DNA of 53,464 nucleotides from Candidatus Eiseniibacteriota bacterium (GTDB lineage: Bacteria > Eisenbacteria > RBG-16-71-46). The translations under genes were made by a program, and so were the position numbers. Shown here piece by piece: positions 43,388 through 53,103 of this stretch; position 1 is the stretch's first letter, and the number at the start of each line of letters is the position of its first letter. The stretch spans positions 27,591 to 81,054 of the forward strand of contig VBOY01000007.1 in NCBI GenBank assembly GCA_005893295.1, given 5' to 3'. The notes under the pieces were generated by a model. That model had not been told where the DNA came from, ran no database searches, and saw nothing but the letters and a program-made list of their open reading frames with translations.

Positions 43388-45673
43388 ATGGCGAAGACTG
43401 CGCCGATGAAGAAGCCACGCGTCTACGAGCTCGCCAAGGACCTCGGCATGTCGAGCGAGGCCGTGCTCCAGATCGTGCGTAAGCTCGGCATCGAGGTGAA
43501 GAACCACATGAGCACGCTGCTTCCCGAGACCGTGGAGCGCGTGCGCGCCGAGATGGCCCACGAAACCGCCACGGTCAAGGAGGAGCTGGCGCGCAAGCAC
43601 GAGCACGAGCTCCAGCGTGCGCGCGAGGAACGCGCGCGCGCGGCGGCGGCGGCCCATGCGGCGGCGAGCGCGACGGCCGCGCCCACGGCTCCCGCCCGCG
43701 CGGGTCCCGCGACAGCGGGCCGGGTCAGCCCCCCGGCCCCGCGGCCGATCCTCGGACGCGGCCCGCGACGCCGTGACCGGAAACGCAAGAAGGTGGTGGA
43801 CGAGCGGCTGGTCCAGGAGAGCGTGCGCAAGACCCTCGCCAGCCTCGAGTCGGGCGGCGTTCGGCGCCGCCACCGGCGGCGCGACGAGGAGGGCGGCGAG
43901 CTGGCAGTCGAAGAAGCCAAGGTCCTTCGCACCACCGAGTTCATCACCGTCGCCGAGCTCGCGAACCTCATGGAGGTGAAGCCCCAGGAGGTCATCACGA
44001 CCTGCATGCGCCTCGGGCTCATGGCGACGATCAACAAGCGTCTCGACAAGGATTCGATCATGTCGGTGGCCGACGAGTTCGGCTACGAGGTCGAGTTCGT
44101 GTCCGAGTACGGCGCCGACGAGGAAGCGGAGACCGAGGCGGCGGAGTCTCCGGAACGGCTCGTGCCGCGCGCCCCGGTCGTGACCGTGATGGGGCACGTC
44201 GACCACGGCAAGACCTCGCTGCTCGACTACATCCGCAAGACCAACGTGATCGCCGGGGAGGCCGGTGGGATCACCCAACACATCGGGGCGTACGACGTCG
44301 AGCTGTCGGACAAGCGCAAGATCTGCTTCCTGGACACCCCTGGTCACGAGGCGTTCACCGCCATGCGTGCGCGCGGCGCGCAAGTAACGGACATCGTCGT
44401 GTTGGTGGTCGCAGCCGACGACCGGGTGATGCCGCAGACCATCGAGGCGATCGACCACGCGAAGGCGGCCGGCGTGCCGATCGTCGTGGCGATCAACAAG
44501 ATCGACCTTCCGGCCGCTCAGCCCGACCGCGTGAAGCAGGAGCTGGCGGGGCACGGTGTGGTGGTCGAGGAGTACGGCGGTAAGACGGTGTGCGTGGAGA
44601 TCTCGGCCAAGAAGGGCACCAACATCGATCGGCTGCTCGAGATGCTCCTCCTCTCGGCCGAGCTGCTCGATCTCAAGGCCGATCCCGATCGCCTGGCGCG
44701 CGGCGTCGTGCTCGAGGCGCGCGTCGAGCAGGGGCGCGGGGTCATGGCCAGCGTGCTGGTGCAGGGGGGAACTTTGCGGGTGGGCGACCCGTTCGTGGCC
44801 GGTCAGCATTCGGGACGCGTGCGGGCCATGTTCGACGAGCGCGGGCGCCCGGTGAGAGCCGCCGGCCCCTCGACGCCGGTCGAAGTGCTGGGCTGGAGCG
44901 GAACGCCGGCGGCCGGCGACCTGTTCCACTCGTTCGCCGAGGAGCGCGAGGCGCGCGACATCGCGAACAAGCGCCAAGCCGTGCATCGGGAGCACGAGTT
45001 CCGCGCCGCGAAGAGCATCTCGTTGAGCGAGATCTATTCTCAAATCTCGCAGGGCGAGGTGAACGAGCTCAAGCTGATCTTGAAGGGCGATGTCGACGGC
45101 TCGGTCGAGGCGTTGTCCGAGGCCCTGGTCAAGCTCGGCACCGCCGAAGTGCAGGTCAAGGTGATTCGGCAGGCCGTCGGGCAGATCAGCGAATCGGACG
45201 TGCTCCTGGCGGCGGCCTCCGGGGCGATCGTGGTCGGATTCCATGTCCGCCCGGACGTGCGGGCGCGCGAGCTGGCGGCCCGCGACGACGTCGAGATCCG
45301 CCTCTACGACATCATCTACAAGGCGGTCGAGGACGTGAAGCAGGCTCTCGAGGGTCTGTTGAAGCCCGAGATCCGGGAAGTGGTCGTGGGCTCCGCGGAA
45401 GTGCGCGAGGTGTTCCGCCTTTCCAAGTCCGGCACGGTCGCCGGATGCATGGTCGTCATGGGCGCGATCCCGCGCGCGGCCAAGGTGCGGCTGCTGCGCG
45501 ACGGTACCACGGTGTGGACCGGCAGGATCGGCTCGCTGCGCCGTTTCAAGGATGATGTCAAGGAAGTCACGACCGGCTTCGAGTGCGGCATCGCGCTGGA
45601 CGGCATGAACGACGTCAAGACCGGCGACGTGATCGAGGCGTTCACCATCGAGGAGCTGGCGAGAACCCTGTAG
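43388..45673 (+). CDS. infB: Translation initiation factor IF-2
   Basis: A 761-residue GTPase that places initiator tRNA. N-terminal [20 protein letters not shown] (IF2N), an Ala/Arg-rich linker, a second IF2N ([20 protein letters not shown]), then the G domain with G1 GHVDHGKT (269-276), [21 protein letters not shown] and [12 protein letters not shown], and the C-terminal domains ending [17 protein letters not shown]. Complete in sequence. It is shorter in the linker than many GC-rich homologues. Confidence 0.97.
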   Translation: MAKTAPMKKPRVYELAKDLGMSSEAVLQIVRKLGIEVKNHMSTLLPETVERVRAEMAHETATVKEELARKHEHELQRAREERARAAAAAHAAASATAAPTAPARAGPATAGRVSPPAPRPILGRGPRRRDRKRKKVVDERLVQESVRKTLASLESGGVRRRHRRRDEEGGELAVEEAKVLRTTEFITVAELANLMEVKPQEVITTCMRLGLMATINKRLDKDSIMSVADEFGYEVEFVSEYGADEEAETEAAESPERLVPRAPVVTVMGHVDHGKTSLLDYIRKTNVIAGEAGGITQHIGAYDVELSDKRKICFLDTPGHEAFTAMRARGAQVTDIVVLVVAADDRVMPQTIEAIDHAKAAGVPIVVAINKIDLPAAQPDRVKQELAGHGVVVEEYGGKTVCVEISAKKGTNIDRLLEMLLLSAELLDLKADPDRLARGVVLEARVEQGRGVMASVLVQGGTLRVGDPFVAGQHSGRVRAMFDERGRPVRAAGPSTPVEVLGWSGTPAAGDLFHSFAEEREARDIANKRQAVHREHEFRAAKSISLSEIYSQISQGEVNELKLILKGDVDGSVEALSEALVKLGTAEVQVKVIRQAVGQISESDVLLAAASGAIVVGFHVRPDVRARELAARDDVEIRLYDIIYKAVEDVKQALEGLLKPEIREVVVGSAEVREVFRLSKSGTVAGCMVVMGAIPRAAKVRLLRDGTTVWTGRIGSLRRFKDDVKEVTTGFECGIALDGMNDVKTGDVIEAFTIEELARTL

Positions 45674-45707
45674 CCCCGGGCGCGGCGCGGCTCCGGAAGC
45701 GCGCACC

Positions 45708-46334
45708 ATGTTCGTCGGAATCGTCCGCATCGAGCTGCACATCCCCGCATCGTCTTCGCTCAAGGACAAGCGATCCGTGGTTCACGGGCTCAAGGAGCGC
45801 ATCCGCCAGCGCACCCGCGCGGCGGTGGCCGAGGTCGATCACCACGAGCTGTGGCAGCGGGCCGCGCTCGGCGTCGTGGTCGTCTCGGGCGAGTCGCATC
45901 AGGTGGACGAGCTGCTTCAGTCGGTGCGCAATTTGGTGCACGCCACCCATCAAGCGGACGCGAAGATCCGTCCGGAACGGGTGGCGCAGAGAATCCGGCG
46001 CGAAATCGCCGAGATCCTCGAGCACCGGCTGCGCGATCCGCGCCTCACCGGCATGGTGAGCGTCACCGACGTCGAGGTGACGAGCGACCTGTCGCTGGCT
46101 CGCGTCTACGTGAGCGTGCTCGAAGGCGGAGAGGCTCGCGACCGTGCGCTCGCCGCGCTCGCCCACGCCGCGGGCTTCGTGAGGGCCGAGCTGGCGCCGC
46201 GGTTGGGCCTGCGGGAGGTGCCCGAGATCCGGTTCGTGCACGATTCGTCGATCGAGCGCGGTGCGCGGGTCGAGGAGCTGCTGCGCAAGCTCTCGCGAGG
46301 CGAGCCGATTCGAGACGAGGAGCCCGAGGCATGA
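45708..46334 (+). CDS. rbfA: Fusion of YlxP (DUF503) and ribosome-binding factor A
   Basis: A single 208-residue frame contains two proteins that are usually separate neighbours. Residues 1-87 are DUF503/YlxP (FVGIVRIELHIPASSSLKDK, AEVDHHELWQRAALGVVVVS). From about residue 88 the sequence is RbfA, a KH-fold 30S assembly factor (RPERVAQRIRREIAEILEHR, LRDPRLTGMVSVTDVEVTSD, FVHDSSIERGARVEELLRKL). The join HQADAKI-RPERV lacks the end of DUF503 and the Met of RbfA. It may be a real fusion or the result of a deletion that removed the stop and start, given other deletions in this window. The stop overlaps truB by 4 bp. Confidence 0.9.
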   Translation: MFVGIVRIELHIPASSSLKDKRSVVHGLKERIRQRTRAAVAEVDHHELWQRAALGVVVVSGESHQVDELLQSVRNLVHATHQADAKIRPERVAQRIRREIAEILEHRLRDPRLTGMVSVTDVEVTSDLSLARVYVSVLEGGEARDRALAALAHAAGFVRAELAPRLGLREVPEIRFVHDSSIERGARVEELLRKLSRGEPIRDEEPEA

Positions 46335-47377
46335 AGCACGCGTGGACCGAAGGCGAGATCCATGGGCCAGTCGCCTACGAGTCGCCGCGCCCGATCGGCG
46401 CCGCTGCGCCCGCGTGGGGGCCGGAGAGCGCGGGCGCACTCGGGTTCTCCGGCCTGCTGGCGGTCGACAAGCCGGTCGGCGTTACCTCGCACGACGTGGT
46501 GGTCAAGGTGCGACGCCGCTTGAAGAGCCCTGGGGCGGGGCACCTCGGCACTCTCGACCCGGGCGCCAGCGGCCTGCTGCTCATCGCGCTGGGCGCGGCG
46601 ACACGGGCGATCGCCGTGTGGCAGGGGGGCGAGAAGACCTACGAGGGGACCGCGCTGTTCGGCCTCACCACGACCACCCAGGACATCCAGGGCGACGTGA
46701 CCGAGCGCCGCGAGGTTGCGCTGAGCGAGGAGGCGGTGCGCGAGGCGAGCCGCGCCTTCGCGGGCACGTTCGACCAGATTCCCCCGATGGTCTCGGCGCT
46801 CAAGGTCTCGGGGCGGCGGCTCCATCAACTGGCGCGCCGGGGGGTGACCGTGGAGCGTCGGCCCCGCCGGGTCATCGTGCACGCGTGGGAGTGGATCGCT
46901 TTCGATCTGCCTCGAGCACGCTTTCGGGTGCGCTGCGCCAGCGGGACCTACGTGCGCACCTTGGTGCACGACTTGGGTCAGGCGCTGGGAACCGGAGCCG
47001 CGCTCGAGAGCCTGCGCCGGCTGCGCAGCGAGCCGTTCGGCCTCGATCACGCGGTGCGGCTCGGCGACCTGGACGAGCTGCCCCCGCACGAAGTGCTGGC
47101 GAAGGCGGGACGGCCGCTCGATGAGTCGCTCGCGGTGCTGCCCGCGGTGACCCTCGAACCGGCGGCCGCGCTGCGGATCGGGGCGGGGGGCCGCCCCGCG
47201 GTGACGCGAGGAGACGCTCCGCTCGGCGGCGGCCCGCGCTCCGTGGTGCTGCGGGACGGCGCGGGGCACGCCCTGGCGCTGGGAGAGCTGCACGCGCATC
47301 CGGAGGACCCGGCGCTGGCGATCGCGTGTCCGCGGGTCGTCTTCCCTTGGGCGGTGCGCACGGGCCGGGGCGCGTGA
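46331..47377 (+). CDS. truB: tRNA pseudouridine(55) synthase
   Basis: Modifies U55 in the T-loop of tRNAs. A 348-residue protein with about 35 extra N-terminal residues before GLLAVDKPVGVTSHDVVVKV, the catalytic Asp76 in GHLGTLDPGASGLLLIALG, KTYEGTALFGLTTTTQDIQG, QIPPMVSALKVSGRRLHQLA and RCASGTYVRTLVHDLGQAL, plus a C-terminal PUA-like part. ATG 46331 overlaps the RbfA stop; the end overlaps ribF by GTGA. Confidence 0.95.
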   Translation: MKHAWTEGEIHGPVAYESPRPIGAAAPAWGPESAGALGFSGLLAVDKPVGVTSHDVVVKVRRRLKSPGAGHLGTLDPGASGLLLIALGAATRAIAVWQGGEKTYEGTALFGLTTTTQDIQGDVTERREVALSEEAVREASRAFAGTFDQIPPMVSALKVSGRRLHQLARRGVTVERRPRRVIVHAWEWIAFDLPRARFRVRCASGTYVRTLVHDLGQALGTGAALESLRRLRSEPFGLDHAVRLGDLDELPPHEVLAKAGRPLDESLAVLPAVTLEPAAALRIGAGGRPAVTRGDAPLGGGPRSVVLRDGAGHALALGELHAHPEDPALAIACPRVVFPWAVRTGRGA

Positions 47378-48288
47378 GCACCTCCCTGGCGATCGGCGTC
47401 TTCGACGGGCTGCATCTGGGACATCGCGCCCTGCTCGAGCGCGCGCTGGCGCGTGCCCGCGAGGCATCCGGGCGCCCGATTGTGTTGAGCTTCGATCCGC
47501 ACCCCGACGTGGTGCTATCACGAGGTGCGTTCCGCATCCGAGCGCCGCTCACGCCGCTGCCCGAGAAACGGCGGCGGCTCTTGGCGATGGGGGTGGACGA
47601 TCTCGTGGTCCTCCCCTTCACGCGCGAACTGGCGTCGCTCGAGCCGGAGGAGTTCGTGGATCGCTACCTCGTGACTCCGTATGCGCCTTCTGCCCTGGTG
47701 GTGGGAGAGGGATTCGCGCTCGGGCGTAACCGGACCGGGACCGTCGAACGGCTGCGGGCGATCGGGCGGGCGCGCGGCTTCGAGGTGGAAGCGGTGCCCC
47801 TGGTGCAGCGGGACGGCGGGCCGATCAGCAGCACGCGAATTCGCGACCTGCTCGCCCAGGGCCGGGTGGCCGAGGCGGGCCGGCTGCTGGGCCGATCGTA
47901 TGAGCTGGAAGGGCGAGTGGTGGGAGGTGAAGGCATCGGCCGCTCCCTCGGGTATCCCACCGCCAACCTGAGGCTCCATCACGAGAAGTTCCTTCCGGCG
48001 GACGGCATCTACGCCGCGAGAGCGCAGTGGGAGGGCGCACCGTGGCGCCTGGCGGCGATGAGCATCGGAGTGCGCCCCACCTTCGACGGCAGGGTGCGGA
48101 CCGTGGAAGTCCACGTGCTGGATTGGTCGGGGGAGTTGGTGGGCCGTGCCCTGGAAGTGGAGCTGGTGGACTGGCTGCGCCCCGAGATCCGGTTCGAGAG
48201 CTCGGATGCCCTGGTCCAGGCCATGGGCCAGGACGTGGCCGAGACGCGCCGCCGGCTCGGCCCTGAGGCCCGTGGTGTAACGACTTGA
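47374..48288 (+). CDS. ribF: Bifunctional riboflavin kinase / FAD synthetase
   Basis: Makes FMN and FAD from riboflavin. N-terminal nucleotidyltransferase: [20 protein letters not shown] (the HxGH site), [28 protein letters not shown] and [13 protein letters not shown]-terminal kinase: [20 protein letters not shown] with [17 protein letters not shown] and [11 protein letters not shown], then [23 protein letters not shown] 47374 overlaps truB. Complete at 304 residues. Confidence 0.95.
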   Translation: MSTSLAIGVFDGLHLGHRALLERALARAREASGRPIVLSFDPHPDVVLSRGAFRIRAPLTPLPEKRRRLLAMGVDDLVVLPFTRELASLEPEEFVDRYLVTPYAPSALVVGEGFALGRNRTGTVERLRAIGRARGFEVEAVPLVQRDGGPISSTRIRDLLAQGRVAEAGRLLGRSYELEGRVVGGEGIGRSLGYPTANLRLHHEKFLPADGIYAARAQWEGAPWRLAAMSIGVRPTFDGRVRTVEVHVLDWSGELVGRALEVELVDWLRPEIRFESSDALVQAMGQDVAETRRRLGPEARGVTT

Positions 48289-48315
48289 AACGGCTCGGGG
48301 CTGGGCCGAAGCCCT

Positions 48316-48344
48316 TTGCCAAGGCCGGCAGGGGGTGCTAAAGT
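48316..48344 (+). promoter_or_regulatory. Promoter TTGCCA-N17-TAAAGT for rpsO
   Basis: The -35 lies at 48316-48321 and the -10 at 48339-48344, with an extended TG at 48336-48337 and a 17-bp spacer. The predicted start near 48351 gives a leader of about 100 nt before GTG 48452. Confidence 0.7.
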
Positions 48345-48451
48345 CCGCCGGCTTTATCGCCTTTGGATTCACTTGCCGCTCGGCCACGCGGGAGCTTGCA
48401 CCCGGTGACGGGGCGCCGTTCCCACCGACTCACGTGCAGGAGGTGACCGCT

Positions 48452-48721
48452 GTGACGCTCTCCAAGGAGCAGAAGCAGGGGATCATCGGTAAGTTCAAGA
48501 TCCACGAGGGAGATTCGGGGTCGCCCGAAGTGCAGATCGCGCTCCTGACCGAGAAGATCCATTACCTGACCGAACACTTCAAGATCCACAAGCGCGACCA
48601 TGCGTCACGAAGGGGCTTGCTGCGCATGGTGGGGCAGCGGCGCCGACTGCTGGACTACCTCAAGGCCACGAAAGTGGATCGCTACCGCAAGGTGGTCAAG
48701 GACCTAGGGCTGCGCCGCTAG
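48452..48721 (+). CDS. rpsO: Small ribosomal subunit protein uS15
   Basis: An 89-residue S15: [60 protein letters not shown] and [20 protein letters not shown] are the family from end to end. GTG 48452 is preceded by AGGAGGT at 48438-48444. A 100-nt leader follows its own promoter; S15 represses its own mRNA in many bacteria through such leaders, though the structures are not conserved and I cannot assign one here. Confidence 0.97.
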   Translation: MTLSKEQKQGIIGKFKIHEGDSGSPEVQIALLTEKIHYLTEHFKIHKRDHASRRGLLRMVGQRRRLLDYLKATKVDRYRKVVKDLGLRR

Positions 48722-48741
48722 GGCCAGCCGAAGCGACGTCG

Positions 48742-48853
48742 GCGCCTCGCTTGAGAGGCGCGGGCGTCCGACCCGGCGGGAGGGCTCGCTCCCGCAGCCG
48801 CCATCGGGCAGGAACCCCCCGGGGCGTTTCGAGCGGTCCGGCGTGCGCCGGAC
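48742..48853 (+). other. Three strong hairpins in the rpsO-pnp spacer (candidate RNase III/PNPase control region)
   Basis: Hairpin 1: GCGCCTC (48742-48748) with GAGGCGC (48755-48761). Hairpin 2: CGGGAG (48777-48782) with CTCCCG (48789-48794). Hairpin 3: GTCCGGCG (48836-48843) with CGCCGGAC (48846-48853), ending 26 nt before the pnp ATG. None has a U-tract. In E. coli a hairpin in this spacer is cut by RNase III to start PNPase autoregulation. Confidence 0.6.
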
Positions 48854-48879
48854 TGGCAGGCGAGAGGATAGGAAACTCG

Positions 48880-51033
48880 ATGGAACAACGCGTATTGCTG
48901 GAGCTGGACGGCCGCACCCTCACGATCAGCACCGGGAAGATGGCAAAGCTCGCCGGAGGCTCGGCCGTCGTGCAGCTCGGGGGCACCGTCGTGCTGGTGG
49001 CCGCGAGCGCCGCGAAGACCGCCAGCCCCAACCGTGACTTCGTGCCGCTCACGGTCGACTACCGCGAGCGGACCTACGCCGCCGGCAAGATCCCCGGCGG
49101 CTTCTTCAAGCGTGAGGGCAGACCCACCGAGAAGGAGGTCCTGAGCTCTCGGTTGATCGACCGGCCGATCCGGCCCCTGTTCAGCAAGCAGTTCCCGTAC
49201 GAAACCCAGATCATGGCGACGGTCGTCTCCTCGGACCAGGAGAACGACGCCGACGTGCTCGCTCTGGTCGGAGCTTCGAGCGCGATCAGCCTGTCGGACA
49301 TCCCGTTCCCCGAACCGATCGGCGGGGTGCGGGTGGGTCGGGTCGACGGGCAGTTCGTGCTCTATCCGACCTTCGAACAGCTCGACGCGAGCGACATGGA
49401 CATCGTCGTTGCCGGCACCGCGGACAACATCATCATGGTGGAGGGCGGCGCGCGCGAGGTGTCGGAGCCGGACCTGCTCGCCGCACTCGATTTCGCGCTG
49501 ACTCACATTCGACGGATCGTCACGATCCAGCGCGATCTCATCGCGCTGGCGGGCAAGGCCAAGCGACCGCTGGCGCCCGCGGTGGACACCTCCGAGCTCC
49601 AGGGGGCGCTCGACCGCGACTATCGGGAGCGGCTGCGCCAAGCGATTCGCATCCCGGGCAAGGAGTCGCGCCAGGAAGAAGTGGACCGCATCGCCGTCGA
49701 GGCGCACGCGGCTCTGAAGGAGCGCTTCGTGGAACAAGAGGTCTACATTGGCAAGTTGCTCCACGACATCGAGCGCGACGAGCTGCGCAACATGGTGCTG
49801 CGCGAGAAGGTCCGGGCCGACGGCCGTGGGCCGAACGACATCCGGCCGGTGACGGTCGAGGTCGGCACGCTGCCGCGCACCCATGGCTCGTGCCTGTTCA
49901 CGCGCGGAGAGACGCAGGCGCTCGCGGTCGCCACGCTGGGCACCAAGAGCGACGAGCAGCGCGTGGAAGAGCTCGAAGGGCAATCCTGGAAGTCGTACAT
50001 GCTGCACTACAACTTCCCGCCGTTCAGCGTCGGCGAGGTGCGGCCGATCCGCGGTCCTGGCCGGCGGGAGATCGGCCACGGCGCGCTCGCCGAGCGGGCG
50101 ATCGAGCCGGTGATCCCGGCGGATACCCATTTCCCCTACACGATCCGGCTGGTGAGCGACATCCTCGAGTCGAACGGCTCCTCGTCGATGGCCACCGTGT
50201 GCTCGGCCTCGATGGCTCTGATGGACGCCGGTGTGCCGATCAAGGCTCCGGTCGCCGGCATCGCGATGGGGCTGATCAAGGAAGGCGACCAGGTCGAGGT
50301 GCTCACGGACATCCTGGGCGTCGAGGATCACCTCGGCGACATGGACTTCAAGGTCACGGGCACGCGCGAAGGAGTCACCGCGTTCCAGATGGACACCAAG
50401 ATCGGGGGCATTTCGCAGGCGGTGCTCAGCGACGCGCTGGCGCGGGCCACTCGCGGGCGCATGCACATCCTCGACATCATGGGCCGCTCCCTGGCCGCGC
50501 CCCGCGCCGAGATGTCGCCGTACGCGCCGCGGATCTTCATCATGCAGATCCATCCCGACAAGATCCGCGAGGTGATCGGGCCGGGCGGCAAGATCATCAA
50601 GCGCATCACCGAGGAGACCGGCGCCCAGATCGACATCGATGACAGCGGGGAAGTGCGCATTGCCGCGATCAACAGCGAGGGCGGGCGCCGGGCGGAAGAG
50701 CTGATCCGCAACATCACCGAGGATCCCGAGGTCGGTCGCGTCTACCAGGGCAAGGTGCGGAGCGTCGTGACGTTCGGGGCGTTCGTCGAGATCGTGCCCG
50801 GCCGCGACGGGTTGCTCCATATTTCCGAGATCGACCACCACCGCGTCGGGCGCACCGAGGACGTGCTGAACGTCGGGGACATGGTGATGGTCAAGGTGAT
50901 CGGAGTCGACCGGGACGGCAAGATCAAGCTTTCGCGCAAGGCGTTGCTGCCCGAGCCCGAGGGCGGCGTGCCGGCCGGGGCCGGCGGGGGCGGGCGCAAC
51001 CACCGCGATCGCGAGCGCGGACGGCGCGGCTAA
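48880..51033 (+). CDS. pnp: Polyribonucleotide nucleotidyltransferase (PNPase)
   Basis: A 717-residue phosphorolytic 3'-5' exoribonuclease. First RNase PH domain: FVPLTVDYRERTYAAGKIPG and GRPTEKEVLSSRLIDRPIRP; helical linker; second RNase PH domain: REKVRADGRGPNDIRPVTVE, SCLFTRGETQALAVATLG, IGHGALAERAIEPVIP and ESNGSSSMATVCSASMALMD with the catalytic DMDFKVTGT; then KH (IREVIGPGGKIIKRITEETG) and S1 (GRVYQGKVRSVVTFGAFVEI). A Gly/Arg-rich tail ends the protein. ATG 48880 follows a purine-rich GAGGATAGGAAA. Confidence 0.97.
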   Translation: MEQRVLLELDGRTLTISTGKMAKLAGGSAVVQLGGTVVLVAASAAKTASPNRDFVPLTVDYRERTYAAGKIPGGFFKREGRPTEKEVLSSRLIDRPIRPLFSKQFPYETQIMATVVSSDQENDADVLALVGASSAISLSDIPFPEPIGGVRVGRVDGQFVLYPTFEQLDASDMDIVVAGTADNIIMVEGGAREVSEPDLLAALDFALTHIRRIVTIQRDLIALAGKAKRPLAPAVDTSELQGALDRDYRERLRQAIRIPGKESRQEEVDRIAVEAHAALKERFVEQEVYIGKLLHDIERDELRNMVLREKVRADGRGPNDIRPVTVEVGTLPRTHGSCLFTRGETQALAVATLGTKSDEQRVEELEGQSWKSYMLHYNFPPFSVGEVRPIRGPGRREIGHGALAERAIEPVIPADTHFPYTIRLVSDILESNGSSSMATVCSASMALMDAGVPIKAPVAGIAMGLIKEGDQVEVLTDILGVEDHLGDMDFKVTGTREGVTAFQMDTKIGGISQAVLSDALARATRGRMHILDIMGRSLAAPRAEMSPYAPRIFIMQIHPDKIREVIGPGGKIIKRITEETGAQIDIDDSGEVRIAAINSEGGRRAEELIRNITEDPEVGRVYQGKVRSVVTFGAFVEIVPGRDGLLHISEIDHHRVGRTEDVLNVGDMVMVKVIGVDRDGKIKLSRKALLPEPEGGVPAGAGGGGRNHRDRERGRRG

Positions 51034-51083
51034 GCCCTGGGGTGAGTGGCATTCCGGTGCCACTCTCGGTCGGGGGAAGGACG

Positions 51084-52355
51084 ATGGTGCAGGGGATCTA
51101 CCGCAAGACCGTCCTGACCTCCGGGATGACGCTCGTCACCGAGGCGATGCCGTGGCGCACCTCGGTCGCGGTCGGGGTGTGGGTCCGCAGCGGGTCGCGA
51201 GACGAGCCCGTCGAATGGCTCGGCATCTCCCACTTCCTCGAGCACATGATGTTCAAGGGCACCGAGCGCCGCGACGCCCGCTCGATTGCCGCTAGCCTCG
51301 AGTCGCTCGGGGGGCACCTCGACGCGTACACGGCGCGCGAGCAGGTTTGCTACCAGGCTCGTGCCCTGGCGGAACATCTGCCCGAGGCGGTCGACGTCCT
51401 CTCGGACATCGTGTGCCGTTCGCTCCTGGCTCCCACCGAGGTGGCGCGCGAGAAAGACGTGGTGCGCGAGGAGATCCTCGCCTACGAGGACAACCCCGAG
51501 GAAAAGGTGAACGATTTGCTCGCCGAGCAGGTCTGGGGTGGCCACGAGCTCGGCCGCCCGATCCTCGGCACGGCCGCGACCGTGGGCGAGCTCACCGCGG
51601 ATCACCTGAAAGACTACTTCTGGCGTCGCTATCGGCCACGCGATCTCGTCCTGATCGCGACCGGCGGGCTCGAGCACGCTCACTTGGAGGAGCTGGCCGA
51701 GCGCATGTTCGCCCCGCCCGCCGGCGAGTCCATGCCTCTCTCCGAGGGGCCGCCTCCCTACCGTCCGAAGATCCAACACTATGCGCGCGATCTCCAGCAG
51801 TTGTACGTGTCGCTCGGCACGCGCGGCGTGGCCGACGTCCATCCGGATCGCTATCCGCTCGTGGTGCTCAACACGTTGCTCGGGGGCGGAATGAGCTCGC
51901 GGCTCTTTCAGAGCGTGCGCGAACAGGCAGGGCTCGCGTATTCCGTCTACTCGGCTCAGGAGTTCTATCGCGACGCGGGGATGCTCTCGATCCAGATGGG
52001 CGTTTCGCCGGATCGTGGCCGGGAGGCGTTGAACAGGACGCGCGAAGAGCTCGATGCCCTGCGCGACGCGGGCCCGACGGAAGAAGAAGTCGAGGCGGCC
52101 CGTTCGCAGATCCGGGGCACCGTCATGATCGAGCAGGACAGCGTCAGCTCGCGCATGAACTATCTCGCCCACGAAGAGATCTATCGGGGAACGCACACAC
52201 CGCCGGAGGAGCAGGTGAAGAAGATCCTGGCGGTGACCCGCGAACAGGTGATCGACGTGGCGCGGCGCCACCTCGAGCCCTCGCGCTTCTCGCTCGCCGC
52301 GCTCGGCCCGGCGCACGGTGGCCCGCTGGGCGCGAACGACTGGCCTACGGACTAG
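51084..52355 (+). CDS. M16-family zinc metallopeptidase (processing-peptidase-like)
   Basis: A 423-residue pitrilysin-family protease like those commonly found downstream of pnp. The inverted zinc motif HFLEH is His50-x2-Glu53-His54 in GISHFLEHMMFKGTERRDAR, with the distal Glu in REEILAYEDNPEEKVNDLLA. The C-terminal half has LNTLLGGGMSSRLFQSVREQ, the typical substrate-binding loop, followed by GLAYSVYSAQEFY. There is no signal peptide. ATG 51084 is chosen because GGGGGAAGGA (51072-51081) lies just upstream; GTG 51042 in frame lacks a ribosome site. Confidence 0.93.
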   Translation: MVQGIYRKTVLTSGMTLVTEAMPWRTSVAVGVWVRSGSRDEPVEWLGISHFLEHMMFKGTERRDARSIAASLESLGGHLDAYTAREQVCYQARALAEHLPEAVDVLSDIVCRSLLAPTEVAREKDVVREEILAYEDNPEEKVNDLLAEQVWGGHELGRPILGTAATVGELTADHLKDYFWRRYRPRDLVLIATGGLEHAHLEELAERMFAPPAGESMPLSEGPPPYRPKIQHYARDLQQLYVSLGTRGVADVHPDRYPLVVLNTLLGGGMSSRLFQSVREQAGLAYSVYSAQEFYRDAGMLSIQMGVSPDRGREALNRTREELDALRDAGPTEEEVEAARSQIRGTVMIEQDSVSSRMNYLAHEEIYRGTHTPPEEQVKKILAVTREQVIDVARRHLEPSRFSLAALGPAHGGPLGANDWPTD

Positions 52356-52472
52356 GCATCGCTCGAAACGCCGATCGCAGCGTTGGCTCGTCGCTCCCAT
52401 CGTTCCCGCCGCATCCACCCGGAGCTTGCGGCGCGGATTGCTCCAGCGCGCCGCCTCGGGCATCATGACGGC

Positions 52473-53036
52473 GTGAAGCTGACCGGCCAGGACCTCCCAG
52501 CGCTGTGTGGCGACCTCGACGAGGCCTTGCGCGAACTGACCTCGGGGGTCGAGCGCGACACATCACTGTGGACGCGCGGGCGACCGAAGAAGTGGGCCGC
52601 CGGCCAGCAGATCGCGCACGTGGGGCTCATCATGACGCTGATGGCCGAGGCGTTCGAGGCCGCGGAGCCAGCGTTGCGCGCCAGCACCCTGCCCCCGGTC
52701 CCACGACGCGGACTCCTGCAGGCGATGTTCGTGAAGGTCGTCGTCGAGGGCGGCTTCATGCCGAGCGGCGCCCGGGCCGTTGCCGCCTCGCTGCCGCCCG
52801 ATTGCCCGGAGCCGGCGGCGACCCTCGCCGCCCTGCGGGCTGATGCGGGACGCCTGCGGGCGGTTGGCGAGCGCATGAGCGCCCCCGAGCGCGACCGTCT
52901 CTGGATCTGGAATCCGATCGGGGGTGTTCCGTCCAAGGTCACCACCTGGCACTACCGCCTGCCGGAAGCGGTGCGCATCCACGCCGTGCACGCCCGCCAC
53001 CACGCGCGGAGCATCGCCGGGATCCCGGCGGCCTAA
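52473..53036 (+). CDS. DinB-superfamily protein
   Basis: A 187-residue four-helix-bundle protein of the DinB/YfiT type (PF12867-like): KKWAAGQQIAHVGLIMTLMA, then KVTTWHYRLPEAVRIHAVHA followed by RHHARSIAGI, provide the three His positions of the metal site. Members include thiol transferases and uncharacterised hydrolases; this one has no further clue. GTG 52473 is the start; the region between 52356 and 52472 shows no promoter. It converges on the aminotransferase gene. Confidence 0.75.
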   Translation: MKLTGQDLPALCGDLDEALRELTSGVERDTSLWTRGRPKKWAAGQQIAHVGLIMTLMAEAFEAAEPALRASTLPPVPRRGLLQAMFVKVVVEGGFMPSGARAVAASLPPDCPEPAATLAALRADAGRLRAVGERMSAPERDRLWIWNPIGGVPSKVTTWHYRLPEAVRIHAVHARHHARSIAGIPAA

Positions 53037-53054
53037 GGCAGCGAGGAGCGACCG

Positions 53055-53094
53055 AGCGGTTCGACACCCAGCGTCAGGCGCTGCTCGAATCGCT
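53055..53094. terminator. Hairpin between convergent genes
   Basis: AGCGGTTCGA (53055-53064) pairs fully with TCGAATCGCT (53085-53094), with one G-U pair, and an inner AGCG/CGCT stem. There is no clean U-tract on either side, but its place between two convergent stops fits a bidirectional terminator. Confidence 0.55.
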
Positions 53095-53103
53095 AAAAGT
53101 CAT

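Noticed and set aside
43262-45769. A long minus-strand open frame opposite infB
   Set aside because: Same shadow effect; the plus strand encodes a complete IF-2.
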